64,000 nucleotides of DNA from an uncultured Clostridia bacterium (GCA_947626165.1 CANQRG010000003.1:72375-136374), one strand, 5' to 3'; positions 56,152-64,000 are shown, counted from the first letter of the stretch. Numbers and translations are program-made. Notes: generated by a model not told the origin, from the letters alone.

Positions 56152-56394
56152 ATGAATACAATTACAGCGGTAAAAAACAGAATTTTTCAGCTTTGTGATA
56201 AGCATAATATTTCAATTAACAAACTGGCTAACATATGTGCTTTGCCTCCGTCATCTGTTAAGAATATTCTATATGGAAAAAGTCAAAATCCAAAGCTGCT
56301 TACGATTAAAATGATTTGCGATGGGCTTGGCATAACTCTATCAGAATTTTTCAATACTGATGATTTTAATAATTTAGAGCAAGAAATCAAATAG
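56152..56394 (+). CDS. XRE-family (Cro/CI) helix-turn-helix regulator
   Basis: 80 residues from the ATG at 56152 (GGAG eight nt upstream). Single HTH: NRIFQLCDKHNISINKLANICALPPSSVKNILYGKS, then the third helices and an acidic tail. Probably represses its own divergent promoter region. Confidence 0.88.
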   Translation: MNTITAVKNRIFQLCDKHNISINKLANICALPPSSVKNILYGKSQNPKLLTIKMICDGLGITLSEFFNTDDFNNLEQEIK

Positions 56395-56529
56395 ACAATT
56401 TTATAATTTTAACGTGTTCCTTTTAATAAAATTCAAGAGTTATTACAACTCTGTTTTAACTCTAATTATACATATAACTCCATAAAAAGTCTATAATAAA
56501 TTCAAAATAAAATTATTAAGGAGTTATTT

Positions 56530-56709
56530 ATGAAAAAGGAAAGACATTTTGGATTAAGAATTGATGATGAATTACTAAGAAAATTTCATTATGTGTGTGA
56601 CTACAACGGTCGCTCAGCTAACGGACAAATTTTATATCTGATTAGAAAATGTGTTAAAGAATTTGAAAATACAGAAGGCGAAATAAAGGTTGAGCTTGAA
56701 AACAAATAA
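56530..56709 (+). CDS. Arc-like ribbon-helix-helix protein
   Basis: 59 residues, start with AAGGAG six nt upstream. HFGLRIDDELLRKFHYVCDYNGRSANGQILYLIRKCVKEFE matches the Arc/MetJ plan: strand FGLRID, helix, GRS turn, second helix. Preceded by its own AT-rich promoter-like sequence (CTATAAT near 56492). Third gene of the SLOG-XRE-RHH island; not obviously related to the 45-kb array beyond the fold. Confidence 0.75.
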   Translation: MKKERHFGLRIDDELLRKFHYVCDYNGRSANGQILYLIRKCVKEFENTEGEIKVELENK

Positions 56710-56752
56710 TATAAGTACAACTTATATAAATTATCAAAAATATATATTTTAC

Positions 56753-56781
56753 TTATACAAGAATATGTGATATACTATAAT
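56753..56781 (+). promoter_or_regulatory. Promoter of leuC-leuD-UPF0145-leuB
   Basis: TTATAC (56753-56758), 17 nt, TATAAT (56776-56781). The leader to the leuC ATG is only about 20 nt, so no Leu T-box or attenuator is present. Confidence 0.55.
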
Positions 56782-56808
56782 GTAACAAATAATAAAGGAG
56801 ATTATTTT

Positions 56809-58071
56809 ATGGGTATGACTATGACTCAGAAGGTGCTTGCCGCACACGCTGGTTTAGACAGCGTAAAGGCAGGAGACCTGATTATGGCTGATCTGGATAT
56901 GGTGCTCGGAAACGATATCACATCACCAGTTGCCATAAACGAATTTAACAAAGCCGGCTTTGACAGTGTTTTTGACGGAAGCAAAATCTCTATGGTTATG
57001 GATCATTTTGCTCCGAACAAGGATATAAAAGCCGCAACTCAGTGCAAGCAGTGCAGAGATTTCTGCGGAGAGCTTGGAGTTAAGAACTTCTTTGACGTTG
57101 GAGATATGGGCGTTGAACACGCTATACTTCCCGAAAAAGGACTTGTAGCGCCCGGTGACTTGGTTATCGGCGCTGATTCTCACACTTGTACATACGGCGC
57201 ATTGGGTGCGTTCTCAACAGGAGTTGGCTCAACAGATATGGCGGCAGGAATGGCAACAGGCAAGGCTTGGTTCAAGGTTCCGCCTGCTTTGAAATTTAAT
57301 ATTACAGGAAAGCTGAACAAGTGGGTTTCGGGCAAGGACGTTATTTTGCACATTATTGGTATGATAGGCGTAGACGGCGCATTGTATAAGTCTATGGAGT
57401 TCTCAGGCGAAGGACTAAAAAACCTTACTATGGAAGACAGACTTTGTATGGCTAATATGGCTATTGAAGCAGGTGCAAAAAACGGAATCTTTGCTGTTGA
57501 CGAGGTTACGCTTGATTTTGTCAAGGATAAGGTTTCAAAGGAATTCAAGGTATATGAGGCTGATGCAGACGCCGAATATGAAAAGGTTTATGATATTGAC
57601 CTTTCACAAATAAAGCCTACTGTATCATTTCCGCATTTACCCGAAAACGCTAAAACCTTCGACGAGTTCGGCGATATAAAAATCGATCAGGTGGTTATCG
57701 GCTCATGTACTAACGGAAGAATCGAAGACCTCCGTGCCGCTGCTGAAATTCTCAAGGGCAAAACGGTTGCAGACGGCGTAAGATGTATAGTAATCCCTGC
57801 AACGCAAAAGATTTATCTTCAGGCAATGGAAGAGGGACTTTTGAAAATATTTATCAACGCAAGATGTGCGGTTTCAACACCTACCTGCGGTCCGTGTCTG
57901 GGAGGACATATGGGTATTCTTGCAAAAGGTGAAAGAGCCGTTGCTACAACAAACAGAAACTTTGTCGGAAGAATGGGACATCCTGAAAGTGAAGTTTATC
58001 TGGCTTCACCTGCTGTTGCGGCTGCATCGGCTGTAACAGGAAAGATATCTCAGCCAACAGAAGTAATGTAG
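56809..58071 (+). CDS. leuC: 3-isopropylmalate dehydratase large subunit
   Basis: 420 residues from the ATG at 56809 (AAAGGAG eight nt upstream; the frame before it overlaps the promoter). Aconitase-family iron-sulfur enzyme isomerising 2- to 3-isopropylmalate. Cluster cysteines in VIGSCTNGR and TCGPCLGGH. The short length matches the clostridial/archaeal LeuC type that works with a separate small LeuD. First gene of the leu unit; leuA is not in it. Confidence 0.96.
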   Translation: MGMTMTQKVLAAHAGLDSVKAGDLIMADLDMVLGNDITSPVAINEFNKAGFDSVFDGSKISMVMDHFAPNKDIKAATQCKQCRDFCGELGVKNFFDVGDMGVEHAILPEKGLVAPGDLVIGADSHTCTYGALGAFSTGVGSTDMAAGMATGKAWFKVPPALKFNITGKLNKWVSGKDVILHIIGMIGVDGALYKSMEFSGEGLKNLTMEDRLCMANMAIEAGAKNGIFAVDEVTLDFVKDKVSKEFKVYEADADAEYEKVYDIDLSQIKPTVSFPHLPENAKTFDEFGDIKIDQVVIGSCTNGRIEDLRAAAEILKGKTVADGVRCIVIPATQKIYLQAMEEGLLKIFINARCAVSTPTCGPCLGGHMGILAKGERAVATTNRNFVGRMGHPESEVYLASPAVAAASAVTGKISQPTEVM

Positions 58072-58086
58072 AAAGGTGGTATGAAT

Positions 58087-58569
58087 ATGAAAGCACTAGG
58101 AAAAGTACACAAATACGGTGACAACGTAGACACAGACGTTATCATACCTGCAAGATACTTAAACACAGCCGATCACAAAGAGTTGGCCTCACACTGTATG
58201 GAGGACATAGACATCGACTTTGTAAAGAAGGTCAAGAAGGGCGATATTATGGTAGCGGAAGCCAATTTCGGCTGCGGTTCTTCCCGTGAACACGCACCAA
58301 TCGCTATTAAAGAAAGCGGCATATCCTGCGTTATCGCAAAGACATTCGCCAGAATTTTCTACCGTAACGCAATCAATATCGGACTTCCTATTATAGAATG
58401 TCCCGAAGCCGCTGAAAACATCAGCGACGGCGACGAGGTAGAAATTGATTTTGACAGCGGTATAATTACCAACAAAACTAAGGGTGAAAGCTATCAAGGA
58501 CAGCCTTTCCCTGAGTTTATAAAAAACATTATAAATAAGAACGGTCTTTTAAATTCACTAAAAGGCTAG
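58087..58569 (+). CDS. leuD: 3-isopropylmalate dehydratase small subunit
   Basis: 160 residues from the second ATG (58087), seven nt after AAAGGTGG; the ATG at 58081 is too close to that site. Swivel-domain subunit with [14 protein letters not shown] and the substrate loop [12 protein letters not shown]. Pairs with LeuC, 15 nt downstream of it. Confidence 0.96.
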   Translation: MKALGKVHKYGDNVDTDVIIPARYLNTADHKELASHCMEDIDIDFVKKVKKGDIMVAEANFGCGSSREHAPIAIKESGISCVIAKTFARIFYRNAINIGLPIIECPEAAENISDGDEVEIDFDSGIITNKTKGESYQGQPFPEFIKNIINKNGLLNSLKG

Positions 58570-58582
58570 TGGAGGTATTATT

Positions 58583-58897
58583 ATGGTTATTTTAACAATC
58601 GACAGTATACCAGGAAAAGATATCGAGGCGTTAGGTCTTGTTAAGGGAAGCACAGTTCAGTCTAAGAATATGTTCAAGGATATGGGACAGGGCTTTAAGA
58701 GCATGGTCGGCGGAGAGCTTAAAAGCTACACCAAGATGATGAACGAGTCAAGAGAGATCGCTACTCAGAGAATGATCGAAGAAGCTCAAGGTATGGGCGC
58801 TGACGCAATTATCGGAGTAAGATTTGCAACTTCATCAGTATTACAGGGTGCATCTGAAATTATGGCTTTCGGCACTGCCGTAAAAATTAAAGATTAA
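58583..58897 (+). CDS. UPF0145 (YbjQ-like, DUF74) protein
   Basis: 104 residues. Family features: KGSTVQSKNMFKDMGQGFKSMVGGEL, ATQRMIEEAQGMGADAIIGVRF, and GTAVKI at the end. These form pentameric small beta proteins of unknown role, at times labelled heavy-metal-binding without proof. It sits between leuD and leuB, 13 and 16 nt from them, which is unusual; whether it helps the iron-sulfur LeuCD is speculation. Confidence 0.9.
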   Translation: MVILTIDSIPGKDIEALGLVKGSTVQSKNMFKDMGQGFKSMVGGELKSYTKMMNESREIATQRMIEEAQGMGADAIIGVRFATSSVLQGASEIMAFGTAVKIKD

Positions 58898-58913
58898 TTG
58901 AGGAGACTTAAAT

Positions 58914-59987
58914 ATGAACAAGAAAATTGCAGTAATAAAGGGTGACGGAATAGGTCCTGAAATTGTCAATGAAGCTGAAAAGGTTTTAAACAAAATCGGT
59001 GAAAAGTATGGTCACACATTTGAGTATACAGATGTTTTAATGGGCGGCTGCGCTATCGACGCAACAGGCGTTCCGCTGCCACAGGAAACAATAGATATAT
59101 GTCTTGCATCTGACAGTGTTCTGCTAGGCGCTGTAGGCGGTCCGAAATGGGATACACTTCCGGGAAATCTCCGTCCTGAGGCAGGACTTCTCGGCATCAG
59201 AGGTGCAATGAAGCTGTTTGCAAACATTCGTCCTGCTAAATTAATACCTGCTCTTGCAGGAGCTTGCCCTCTTAAAGACGAGATAACCAAAAACGGTCTT
59301 GACCTTGTTATAGTTCGTGAGCTTATCGGCGGAGCATATTTCGGCGAGCGTGACACTCACGTTGACGAAAACGGCATAAAGCACGCAAGCGATTCAATGG
59401 CTTATGCCGACTACGAAGTTGAGAGAATCTGCCGTGTGGCATTTGAAATGGCAAGAAAGAGAGGCAAAAAGGTTCACTCAGTGGACAAAGCAAACGTACT
59501 TGATTCATCACGTTTGTGGAGAGAGGTTGCACACAAGGTTGCAGAGGAATATCCTGACGTTGAGTTTCAGGACATTTTAGTTGACAACACAGCTATGCAG
59601 CTTGTACACAATCCTGCTCAATTTGACGTAATGGTAACCGAGAACCTGTTCGGAGACATTCTCTCGGACGAGGCATCAATGATCACCGGCTCGTTGGGTA
59701 TGATACCATCGGCGTCACTTGGCGAAGGCTCACTGGGACTTTACGAGCCTATTCACGGTTCTGCGCCTGATATTGCAGGACAAAACAAAGCCAATCCTCT
59801 GGCTACAATTCTGTCTGTAGCAATGATGCTCCGATACTCATTTGATATGGGCAAAGAAGCTGACGCTATAGAGAATGCAGTTGACAAGGTTCTGGCAGAA
59901 GGATACCGCACAGGCGATATTATGTCTGAGGGTATGAAATGCGTTTCGTGCAGTGAAATGGGAGATTTAGTAGCTGACAGAATATAA
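58914..59987 (+). CDS. leuB: 3-isopropylmalate dehydrogenase
   Basis: 357 residues. NAD-dependent oxidative decarboxylation in leucine synthesis. KGDGIGPEI at the start, [12 protein letters not shown] substrate loop, Lys of [21 protein letters not shown], and metal Asp pair in [12 protein letters not shown]. Last gene of the leu unit before a strong terminator. Confidence 0.97.
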   Translation: MNKKIAVIKGDGIGPEIVNEAEKVLNKIGEKYGHTFEYTDVLMGGCAIDATGVPLPQETIDICLASDSVLLGAVGGPKWDTLPGNLRPEAGLLGIRGAMKLFANIRPAKLIPALAGACPLKDEITKNGLDLVIVRELIGGAYFGERDTHVDENGIKHASDSMAYADYEVERICRVAFEMARKRGKKVHSVDKANVLDSSRLWREVAHKVAEEYPDVEFQDILVDNTAMQLVHNPAQFDVMVTENLFGDILSDEASMITGSLGMIPSASLGEGSLGLYEPIHGSAPDIAGQNKANPLATILSVAMMLRYSFDMGKEADAIENAVDKVLAEGYRTGDIMSEGMKCVSCSEMGDLVADRI

Positions 59988-60013
59988 ATTTTTTAAAACA
60001 CTAATATAAATAG

Positions 60014-60052
60014 AAACGGCAAGGACTAATCATTTGTCCCTGCCGTTTTTTT
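60014..60052 (+). terminator. Terminator of the leu unit, overlapping queH 3' end
   Basis: AAACGGCA pairs with TGCCGTTT and GGAC with GTCC inside, followed by TTTTTTT. The queH stop codon lies within its loop on the other strand, a compact convergent ending. Confidence 0.85.
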
Positions 60053-60658
60053 ATCCCGCTCTGCTTTTGAATAAACACATCCGCAGTAATCCTGACGATA
60101 CAGATTATATTTTCTTGAAAGCTCAATAGAACGCTTGTATCCGTTTTTCTTTTTAAAATCGCTTGGAAGCCATTTAACTCCTCCATACTCCCCTGCCAGA
60201 CGCTCTCCTATTTCATTTAACTTTTCTGCGTTTTTATAGGGGCTTATTGAAAGAGTTGTTGTGAAATATTCAAACCCGTTTTCCTTACCATATTCTATAG
60301 CTTTTCGCAGCCTTATTTCATAGCATTTAAAACATCGCTCACCGCCCTCGGGAATATCCTCCATTCCCTTAACCTCATCGTAAAACTCTCTGTCGTTATA
60401 CTCGGGAATTTCTATATTGATTTCTTTGTCAATCATCTCTGAAACCAGCCTTTTAAGCTCGCTTACTCTGTATTCAAACTCAGACTTCGGACTGATATTC
60501 GGATTATAATATAAGAGCGTAATATCAAAATGCTGTGACAGATACTCTAAAACATAGCTGGAGCAAGGCGCACAACAGCTGTGAATTAAAAGTTTCGGAT
60601 TATTTCCCGAACTTACTCTTATTATATTTTCAAGCTCTTTGCTGTAATTTCTTTTCAT
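60026..60658 (-). CDS. queH: Epoxyqueuosine reductase QueH
   Basis: Last step of queuosine formation in tRNA. 210 residues (DUF208). Characteristic cysteines in HSCCAPCSSY (C28, C29, C32), ERCFKCYEIRLRKA (C109, C112) and YCGCVYS (C192, C194), which bind an iron-sulfur cluster and a further metal. Non-homologous to QueG. No other que genes are in the window. Confidence 0.95.
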   Translation of the reverse strand: MKRNYSKELENIIRVSSGNNPKLLIHSCCAPCSSYVLEYLSQHFDITLLYYNPNISPKSEFEYRVSELKRLVSEMIDKEINIEIPEYNDREFYDEVKGMEDIPEGGERCFKCYEIRLRKAIEYGKENGFEYFTTTLSISPYKNAEKLNEIGERLAGEYGGVKWLPSDFKKKNGYKRSIELSRKYNLYRQDYCGCVYSKAERDKKTAGTND

Positions 60659-60777
60659 TACTTTTCTCCGTAAAACAAATTCAAGTTAAACATTTTATCT
60701 CAATAATTATACCTTTATATGTTTTACTTGTCAAACGTAACGGCGCTCAAACCGCCATAATTTATTTGTATTTTTTA

Positions 60778-60806
60778 GAATGATAATAAGTCCGCTCGCA
60801 TATATA
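60778..60806 (+). promoter_or_regulatory. Possible SigE-type promoter of spoIIID
   Basis: GAATGAT (60778-60784), 14 nt, CATATATA (60799-60806) resembles the SigE pattern (ATA-rich -35, CATA-type -10). No SigA promoter is seen. Weak evidence; the expectation comes from SpoIIID being a mother-cell SigE gene in B. subtilis. Confidence 0.3.
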
Positions 60807-60839
60807 TGTTATGAAAACGACATCGGGGAGTTGGGTATT

Positions 60840-61127
60840 ATGAATTTTTCAGGAGATACAGACCGTTCAATAATACTGGGACAATACATAGTTGATAATA
60901 AGTGTACAGTTAGAGCTTGTGCAAAGGCATTCGGGATCAGTAAGAGTACAGTGCACAAGGACGTAAGTGAAAAACTGCAAAAAACAAAACCTCAGCTATA
61001 CAAAGAGGTAAAGAAAATTCTTGACTTTAACAAAAGCGAAAGGCACATAAGAGGCGGTATGGCTACAAAGCACAAATACGAGGAGCAAAAACTAAAAAGC
61101 AATTCACAGTCAAATGAACAAATTTAA
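60840..61127 (+). CDS. spoIIID: Sporulation transcription regulator SpoIIID
   Basis: 95 residues from the ATG at 60840 (GGGAG upstream). Mother-cell DNA-binding protein that adjusts SigE- and SigK-dependent genes. HTH core CTVRACAKAFGISKSTVHKDV, then RHIRGGMATKHKY, both diagnostic, and a basic C-terminus. A strong terminator follows within 4 nt of the stop. Confidence 0.97.
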   Translation: MNFSGDTDRSIILGQYIVDNKCTVRACAKAFGISKSTVHKDVSEKLQKTKPQLYKEVKKILDFNKSERHIRGGMATKHKYEEQKLKSNSQSNEQI

Positions 61128-61130
61128 CAT

Positions 61131-61155
61131 ATCCCCGAAGCATCGGGGATTTTTT
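61131..61155 (+). terminator. Terminator of spoIIID
   Basis: ATCCCCGA and TCGGGGAT arms around a 4-nt loop followed by TTTTT. It lies inside the longest frame of the next gene, arguing that its true start is downstream. Confidence 0.9.
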
Positions 61156-61197
61156 AATACTAAAACCGCAAGAACTTGTGTCAGATTATCTACTTTC

Positions 61198-61226
61198 TTG
61201 ACTTTATTTTGTATCCTATTTATAAT
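61198..61226 (+). promoter_or_regulatory. SigA-type promoter of the YdcF-like gene
   Basis: TTGACT (61198-61203), 17 nt, TATAAT (61221-61226), 28 nt before the chosen ATG. Confidence 0.75.
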
Positions 61227-61254
61227 TGTATTATCAATTATAGAGGGGTTGGAT

Positions 61255-62022
61255 ATGTTACAAAATATAGTTAAGGGTATTATACTTCTAATAGAAATCG
61301 TTTTTCTGGTGATTTTTATTCTGCCGTTTTATAAGCACATAAGCAACATTGGAAATGTAGTCGGCTTGGGAATAACGATTTGCTTGATTATTATAACTTT
61401 GTTCTGGAGTTACGTTGTAAGGCTTATAATCACGCTATGGCATTGTCTGGGCGGACGTATTCTTCTAATCATTCTTGCAGCTTTAATTTTAGTATCGGTG
61501 ATTTGGTGCATTTATATTTCAATCAGAATGGTTTCGGCTTATAAAAACTACCCAGATAAGGAAACGACCGTTGTCGTTCTCGGGTGCAAAGTAAACAGAG
61601 ACCACCCCAGCAAAATGCTCCGCCACAGGCTGGAAGCGGCTTACGATTATCTATCAAAAAATAAAAACATAAAGTGCATAGTTTCAGGAGGTCAGGGAAC
61701 TGATGAGAAAATGACTGAAGCCGAGTGTATGTACAACTATCTTGTCAATTTAGGAATATCGCCCGACAGAGTTATAAAAGAAAGCAAAGCGACAAGCACA
61801 TATGAAAATATAAAGTATTCATATGAAATAATAGAACAAATGAATCTTCCAAAAGACATAACTATAGTCACAGACGGTTTTCACGAATATCGGGCATCAA
61901 TAATCGCAAAAAAACAAGGCATAAATGCGTATTCGGTTTATGCAAAGACTACCAAAATAGATTTGCCCTATTACTGGCTCAGAGAATGGATGGGACTTTT
62001 TCAGGAAATATACCTAAAGTAG
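61255..62022 (+). CDS. YdcF/SanA-like DUF218 membrane protein
   Basis: 255 residues from the ATG at 61255 (GAGGGG upstream and a promoter just before). Three membrane segments (about 8-27, 33-55, 63-86) precede a cytoplasmic or external DUF218 domain: VVVLGCKVN, SGGQGTDEKMTEAECM, KESKATSTYENIKYS, TDGFHEYRA. The family is linked to envelope integrity and vancomycin tolerance in some bacteria; the enzyme activity is unknown. The open frame extends back to 61114 inside spoIIID, but that region includes a terminator and promoter. Confidence 0.87.
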   Translation: MLQNIVKGIILLIEIVFLVIFILPFYKHISNIGNVVGLGITICLIIITLFWSYVVRLIITLWHCLGGRILLIILAALILVSVIWCIYISIRMVSAYKNYPDKETTVVVLGCKVNRDHPSKMLRHRLEAAYDYLSKNKNIKCIVSGGQGTDEKMTEAECMYNYLVNLGISPDRVIKESKATSTYENIKYSYEIIEQMNLPKDITIVTDGFHEYRASIIAKKQGINAYSVYAKTTKIDLPYYWLREWMGLFQEIYLK

Positions 62023-62030
62023 TAGGAGTG

Positions 62031-62045
62031 CCAGCGTGACGCTGG
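62031..62045 (+). repeat. Palindromic element, copy C
   Basis: CCAGCG-TGA-CGCTGG, 6-bp perfect stem with a TGA loop, 8 nt after the YdcF-like stop. Confidence 0.6.
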
Positions 62046-62056
62046 TTGCTCTGCTG

Positions 62057-62113
62057 CCTATTATAAATTTGAAAAATGTTCAAGCTGGTGCAACGGCAGG
62101 CTTATCAATTGAT
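62057..62113 (+). repeat. 57-nt dispersed repeat block, copy C
   Basis: Matches copies at 36601 and 36722 apart from a few substitutions (AATTTG, CAAGCTGGTGC). Followed by the same kind of short-unit tract (62105-62140). Confidence 0.85.
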
Positions 62114-62214
62114 AATTGACAATGGACAATGGATAATTGTCAGAAGCACGACAAAAGCGTTCGGAAAAATTCCGAACGCTTGTATTACTTCTTGCAATTA
62201 TCCATTATCAATTG
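62105..62214 (+). repeat. Imperfect inverted tracts around a 12-bp hairpin
   Basis: A tract of ATAATTG/ACAATGG units (62105-62140) is followed by hairpin AAGCGTTCGGAA/TTCCGAACGCTT (62155-62181) and an inverted counterpart CAATTATCCATTATCAATTG (62195-62214). The outline looks like a small element with inverted ends; no transposase is encoded. Confidence 0.6.
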
Positions 62215-62274
62215 TTTAGCCCGCCGTTTATCAAGTTACAACATTTATCAAACTACCCAAAGGAGGCACTGGAT

Positions 62275-62290
62275 GCAACGTCACCGTTGC
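62275..62290 (-). repeat. Palindromic element, copy E
   Basis: GCAACG and CGTTGC around a 4-nt GTGA loop on the minus strand, 10 nt after the stop of the GH59-type gene and in its orientation. Confidence 0.5.
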
Positions 62291-62300
62291 CGGTTCGCCG

Positions 62301-64000
62301 CTATTTTGTCTTTTTCTTAACAACCTTTGACCACTTACCATAATACTTCCTGCCGTTTGCCAGCTTGTATGCTCGCACCTTTACAAAGTATTTCTTCTGT
62401 GGTTTAAGGTTTTTGATTGTTACCTTGTTCTTTTTAACTGTAACCTTCTTTTTGCCCTTTGTAAACTTGCTGTTCGTTGCGGCTTTGACCTCATACCCTG
62501 TCGCTCCGCTTACCTTTTTCCATGATATGCTCATCTTCTTTTTCTTATTTACTTTTATCCTTACATTTTTCACCTTTGCCGGTTTAGTAACTTTTTTGGC
62601 AGTATTATTAGAAACTTTCTTTGCTGTAGGAGGGTACTCTCCTACATGATCCTTAATATCCGCCTTAGCTGTTTTATATGTTTCGCCTAAAACCTCAATG
62701 CAGTCAATTATAAAATATCCGCTTTTAACTGTTATTTTAATAGTGTGCTGTTCATTTGAAAGACCGTTTATATAATACAGACTCTGACGCTGAAGTATCC
62801 CCGTAGTCAGAGCTATGTTTTCTCCCAAAGATACTCCGTCTAGCTCAATATCAGCTGTGCTTTCAGTTCTGGTTCCGCCCAAAACGAAGTTTACTCCTGT
62901 TCCGTTAAAGGTATACTCAAGAGAAGCATTTTTCTCACTTGTCGAAGCGCTTGTTCTGTTATATAGTCTGAAAGAATCTCCAACCTTTAACGTCCAGTTA
63001 CCGCTGTATTTAACAGAACTGTCAAGCGGATCTATTCTTTCAACAAACGAGACCGCACCTGCTTCTGTAATACTTTCAGAGGCTTTTTCAATTCTCAAAT
63101 TGTCAAACTCCGATAAATAATAACTGCTATACAGTCCTGCTCTGCCAGAAAGATAAGGATTTTGTTTATCGGTATAGCCGAATATTGCAGTATTATTTAC
63201 ATAGAACACTACCTCATTACCAACAGCGCTCACTTTTAGGTTATACCATTTATTTGCGTCAAATCCCCTTACTGTTCCCTCACTTAAAACCGTATTTGCC
63301 TTCAGGCATTGATATTTTCCGCTTTGCGCTAAAGATATCCAATAGCCCGACTTATTAGATGTTGAAACAATGTTACAGGTTCCCACAGACCTCAAACCTA
63401 CTCCGGCGAAGTTATAGTCTGATGCCTGCTGCCTAGTATCAAGCTTTACATCAGCAGAAACGCTGTAATCTGCCCATTCGGTATCGCCTAAAGTAGTAGT
63501 CGGAGATGAACTGCCTCCCCAAGTATATGGAGTATTACTGCTATCTATCTTTTGTTTAAGAACCTTTGAACCATCTGATTTTTTGACAACCTCAAATGCT
63601 CCGCCTGCATCACAGGTATACAAAGGCGTTCCGCCTCTTTCTTCTATAAACTCGTCCGAATAGTTAAAATCATCTGTATACGGAAGTGAAAGATTTGCAT
63701 CGGTTTCGTTTTTCTGATACGAAGATTTCTCCTCGTCAGCATATCCCTTCTGACCTGTAGTAGTAGTTAATGTTACAATAGAATACGGCTCGACTGTATA
63801 TGTAAAGTTACCATTTTCGGGAGTTATAGTTTCAGAATTTTTAAGCCAATTTGCATCATAAGCCTGACCTGCATCAGGACCCTTTGTGACCCAAGCCGTC
63901 AAAGGTGAATCAGACTTATTAAGATTGCTTACCGAAACATTATAAGTTCTTTCATTAGATGTATCATTTACAAATACCATTGTGTAATCCCCTGTTTCCG
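62301..64000 (-). CDS. GH59 galactocerebrosidase-like secreted protein with C-terminal fn3 (5' end outside window)
   Basis: 566 codons are visible and the frame stays open to the right edge, so the catalytic barrel and signal are missing. The beta-sandwich part (FVNDTSNERTYNVSVSNLN, YSIVTLTTTTGQKGY) precedes a laminin-G/lectin-like domain (LPYTDDFNYSDEF, GGAFEVVKK, VLKQKID, GDTEWADYSVSADVKL), the order known for family 59 enzymes such as GALC. A second beta-sandwich (SVKYSGNWTLKVGDSF, DIELDGVSLG) resembles a carbohydrate-binding module. A Lys-rich linker and a fibronectin III domain (about the last 90 residues) end it. Likely a beta-galactosidase acting on glycans or glycolipids outside the cell. 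Confidence 0.85.
   Translation of the reverse strand, partial: ETGDYTMVFVNDTSNERTYNVSVSNLNKSDSPLTAWVTKGPDAGQAYDANWLKNSETITPENGNFTYTVEPYSIVTLTTTTGQKGYADEEKSSYQKNETDANLSLPYTDDFNYSDEFIEERGGTPLYTCDAGGAFEVVKKSDGSKVLKQKIDSSNTPYTWGGSSSPTTTLGDTEWADYSVSADVKLDTRQQASDYNFAGVGLRSVGTCNIVSTSNKSGYWISLAQSGKYQCLKANTVLSEGTVRGFDANKWYNLKVSAVGNEVVFYVNNTAIFGYTDKQNPYLSGRAGLYSSYYLSEFDNLRIEKASESITEAGAVSFVERIDPLDSSVKYSGNWTLKVGDSFRLYNRTSASTSEKNASLEYTFNGTGVNFVLGGTRTESTADIELDGVSLGENIALTTGILQRQSLYYINGLSNEQHTIKITVKSGYFIIDCIEVLGETYKTAKADIKDHVGEYPPTAKKVSNNTAKKVTKPAKVKNVRIKVNKKKKMSISWKKVSGATGYEVKAATNSKFTKGKKKVTVKKNKVTIKNLKPQKKYFVKVRAYKLANGRKYYGKWSKVVKKKTK

Noticed and set aside
62129-62343. Short plus-strand ORFs in the repeat region
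   Set aside because: They run through the hairpin and low-complexity tracts and into the 3' end of the GH59 gene; no ribosome site.
1-64000. tRNA, rRNA, transposase, integrase or phage genes
   Set aside because: None found by eye on either strand; the repeat family has no encoded mobility protein in this window.

Overview
The window is 64 kb of an A+T-rich chromosome from a spore-forming Gram-positive anaerobe. It is most likely a Ruminococcus-like member of the Oscillospiraceae. That placement is inferred from gene content: an alpha/beta-type SASP, SpoIIID, a spore-photoproduct-lyase relative, WalJ, a Cys T-box, frequent TTG starts, strong AAGGAG ribosome sites, Thr-rich lipoproteins, secreted Ig-like/fn3 proteins and a GH59-type glycosidase. 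I see 62 protein genes, mostly housekeeping and mostly on the minus strand, and no tRNA, rRNA, CRISPR array or recognisable transposase.

Layout. 1-5.3 kb (-): secA (runs off the left edge), ferritin, an SPL-like radical SAM protein and a NusG-domain-II/Gx-transporter pair. 5.7-8.4 kb (+): murA, walJ, rlmH. 8.4-13.6 kb (-): a T-box-controlled cysE-cysS-cyclophilin unit and a PrsA-like lipoprotein carrying an InlB-type repeat. 13.6-24.9 kb (-): one long co-directional run, lipoprotein-RR-HK-yqhQ-prmC-recA-recX-rimO-secreted MBL-pgsA. 25-34.5 kb (-): rpoB-rpoC, a VanY-type carboxypeptidase and a SASP. 34.6-44.7 kb (-): a GT4 glycosyltransferase, a short orphan transcription unit, a repeat-rich spacer, an RNA methyltransferase, PBP1A, a thioesterase and pgk-tpiA-gpmI.

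44.8-46.5 kb is the most unusual stretch. Five tandem small ribbon-helix-helix (RHH) genes are read on the minus strand, one of them fused to a Cro/CI-type HTH. Neighbours 2 nt apart are coupled, three of them with an exact 200-nt period. They diverge from a small unknown gene across a promoter region holding two TATATCGATATA palindromes. I read this as a self-regulated DNA-binding protein array of unknown purpose.

46.5-55.6 kb (-): pyrC-pyrF-trmL-degV behind a lipoprotein, then ROK kinase-orf46-dCMP deaminase-aroE-aroK-ilvD. 55.7-56.7 kb: a small accessory island (SLOG, XRE and Arc-like genes around a shared divergent region). 56.8-60 kb (+): leuC-leuD-UPF0145-leuB. 60-62 kb: queH (-), spoIIID (+) and a YdcF-like protein (+). 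62.3 kb to the right edge (-): the C-terminal part of a GH59 galactocerebrosidase-like secreted enzyme.

A dispersed intergenic repeat family links three distant loci (36.6, 46.5 and 62.1 kb). It has short perfect palindromes whose stems differ in sequence but keep pairing, usually set within 13 nt of a stop codon. Associated parts are a conserved 57-nt block and tracts of short ATAATGG/ACAATGG units. Gene starts were reset wherever Shine-Dalgarno placement, a promoter or family alignment contradicted the longest open frame.
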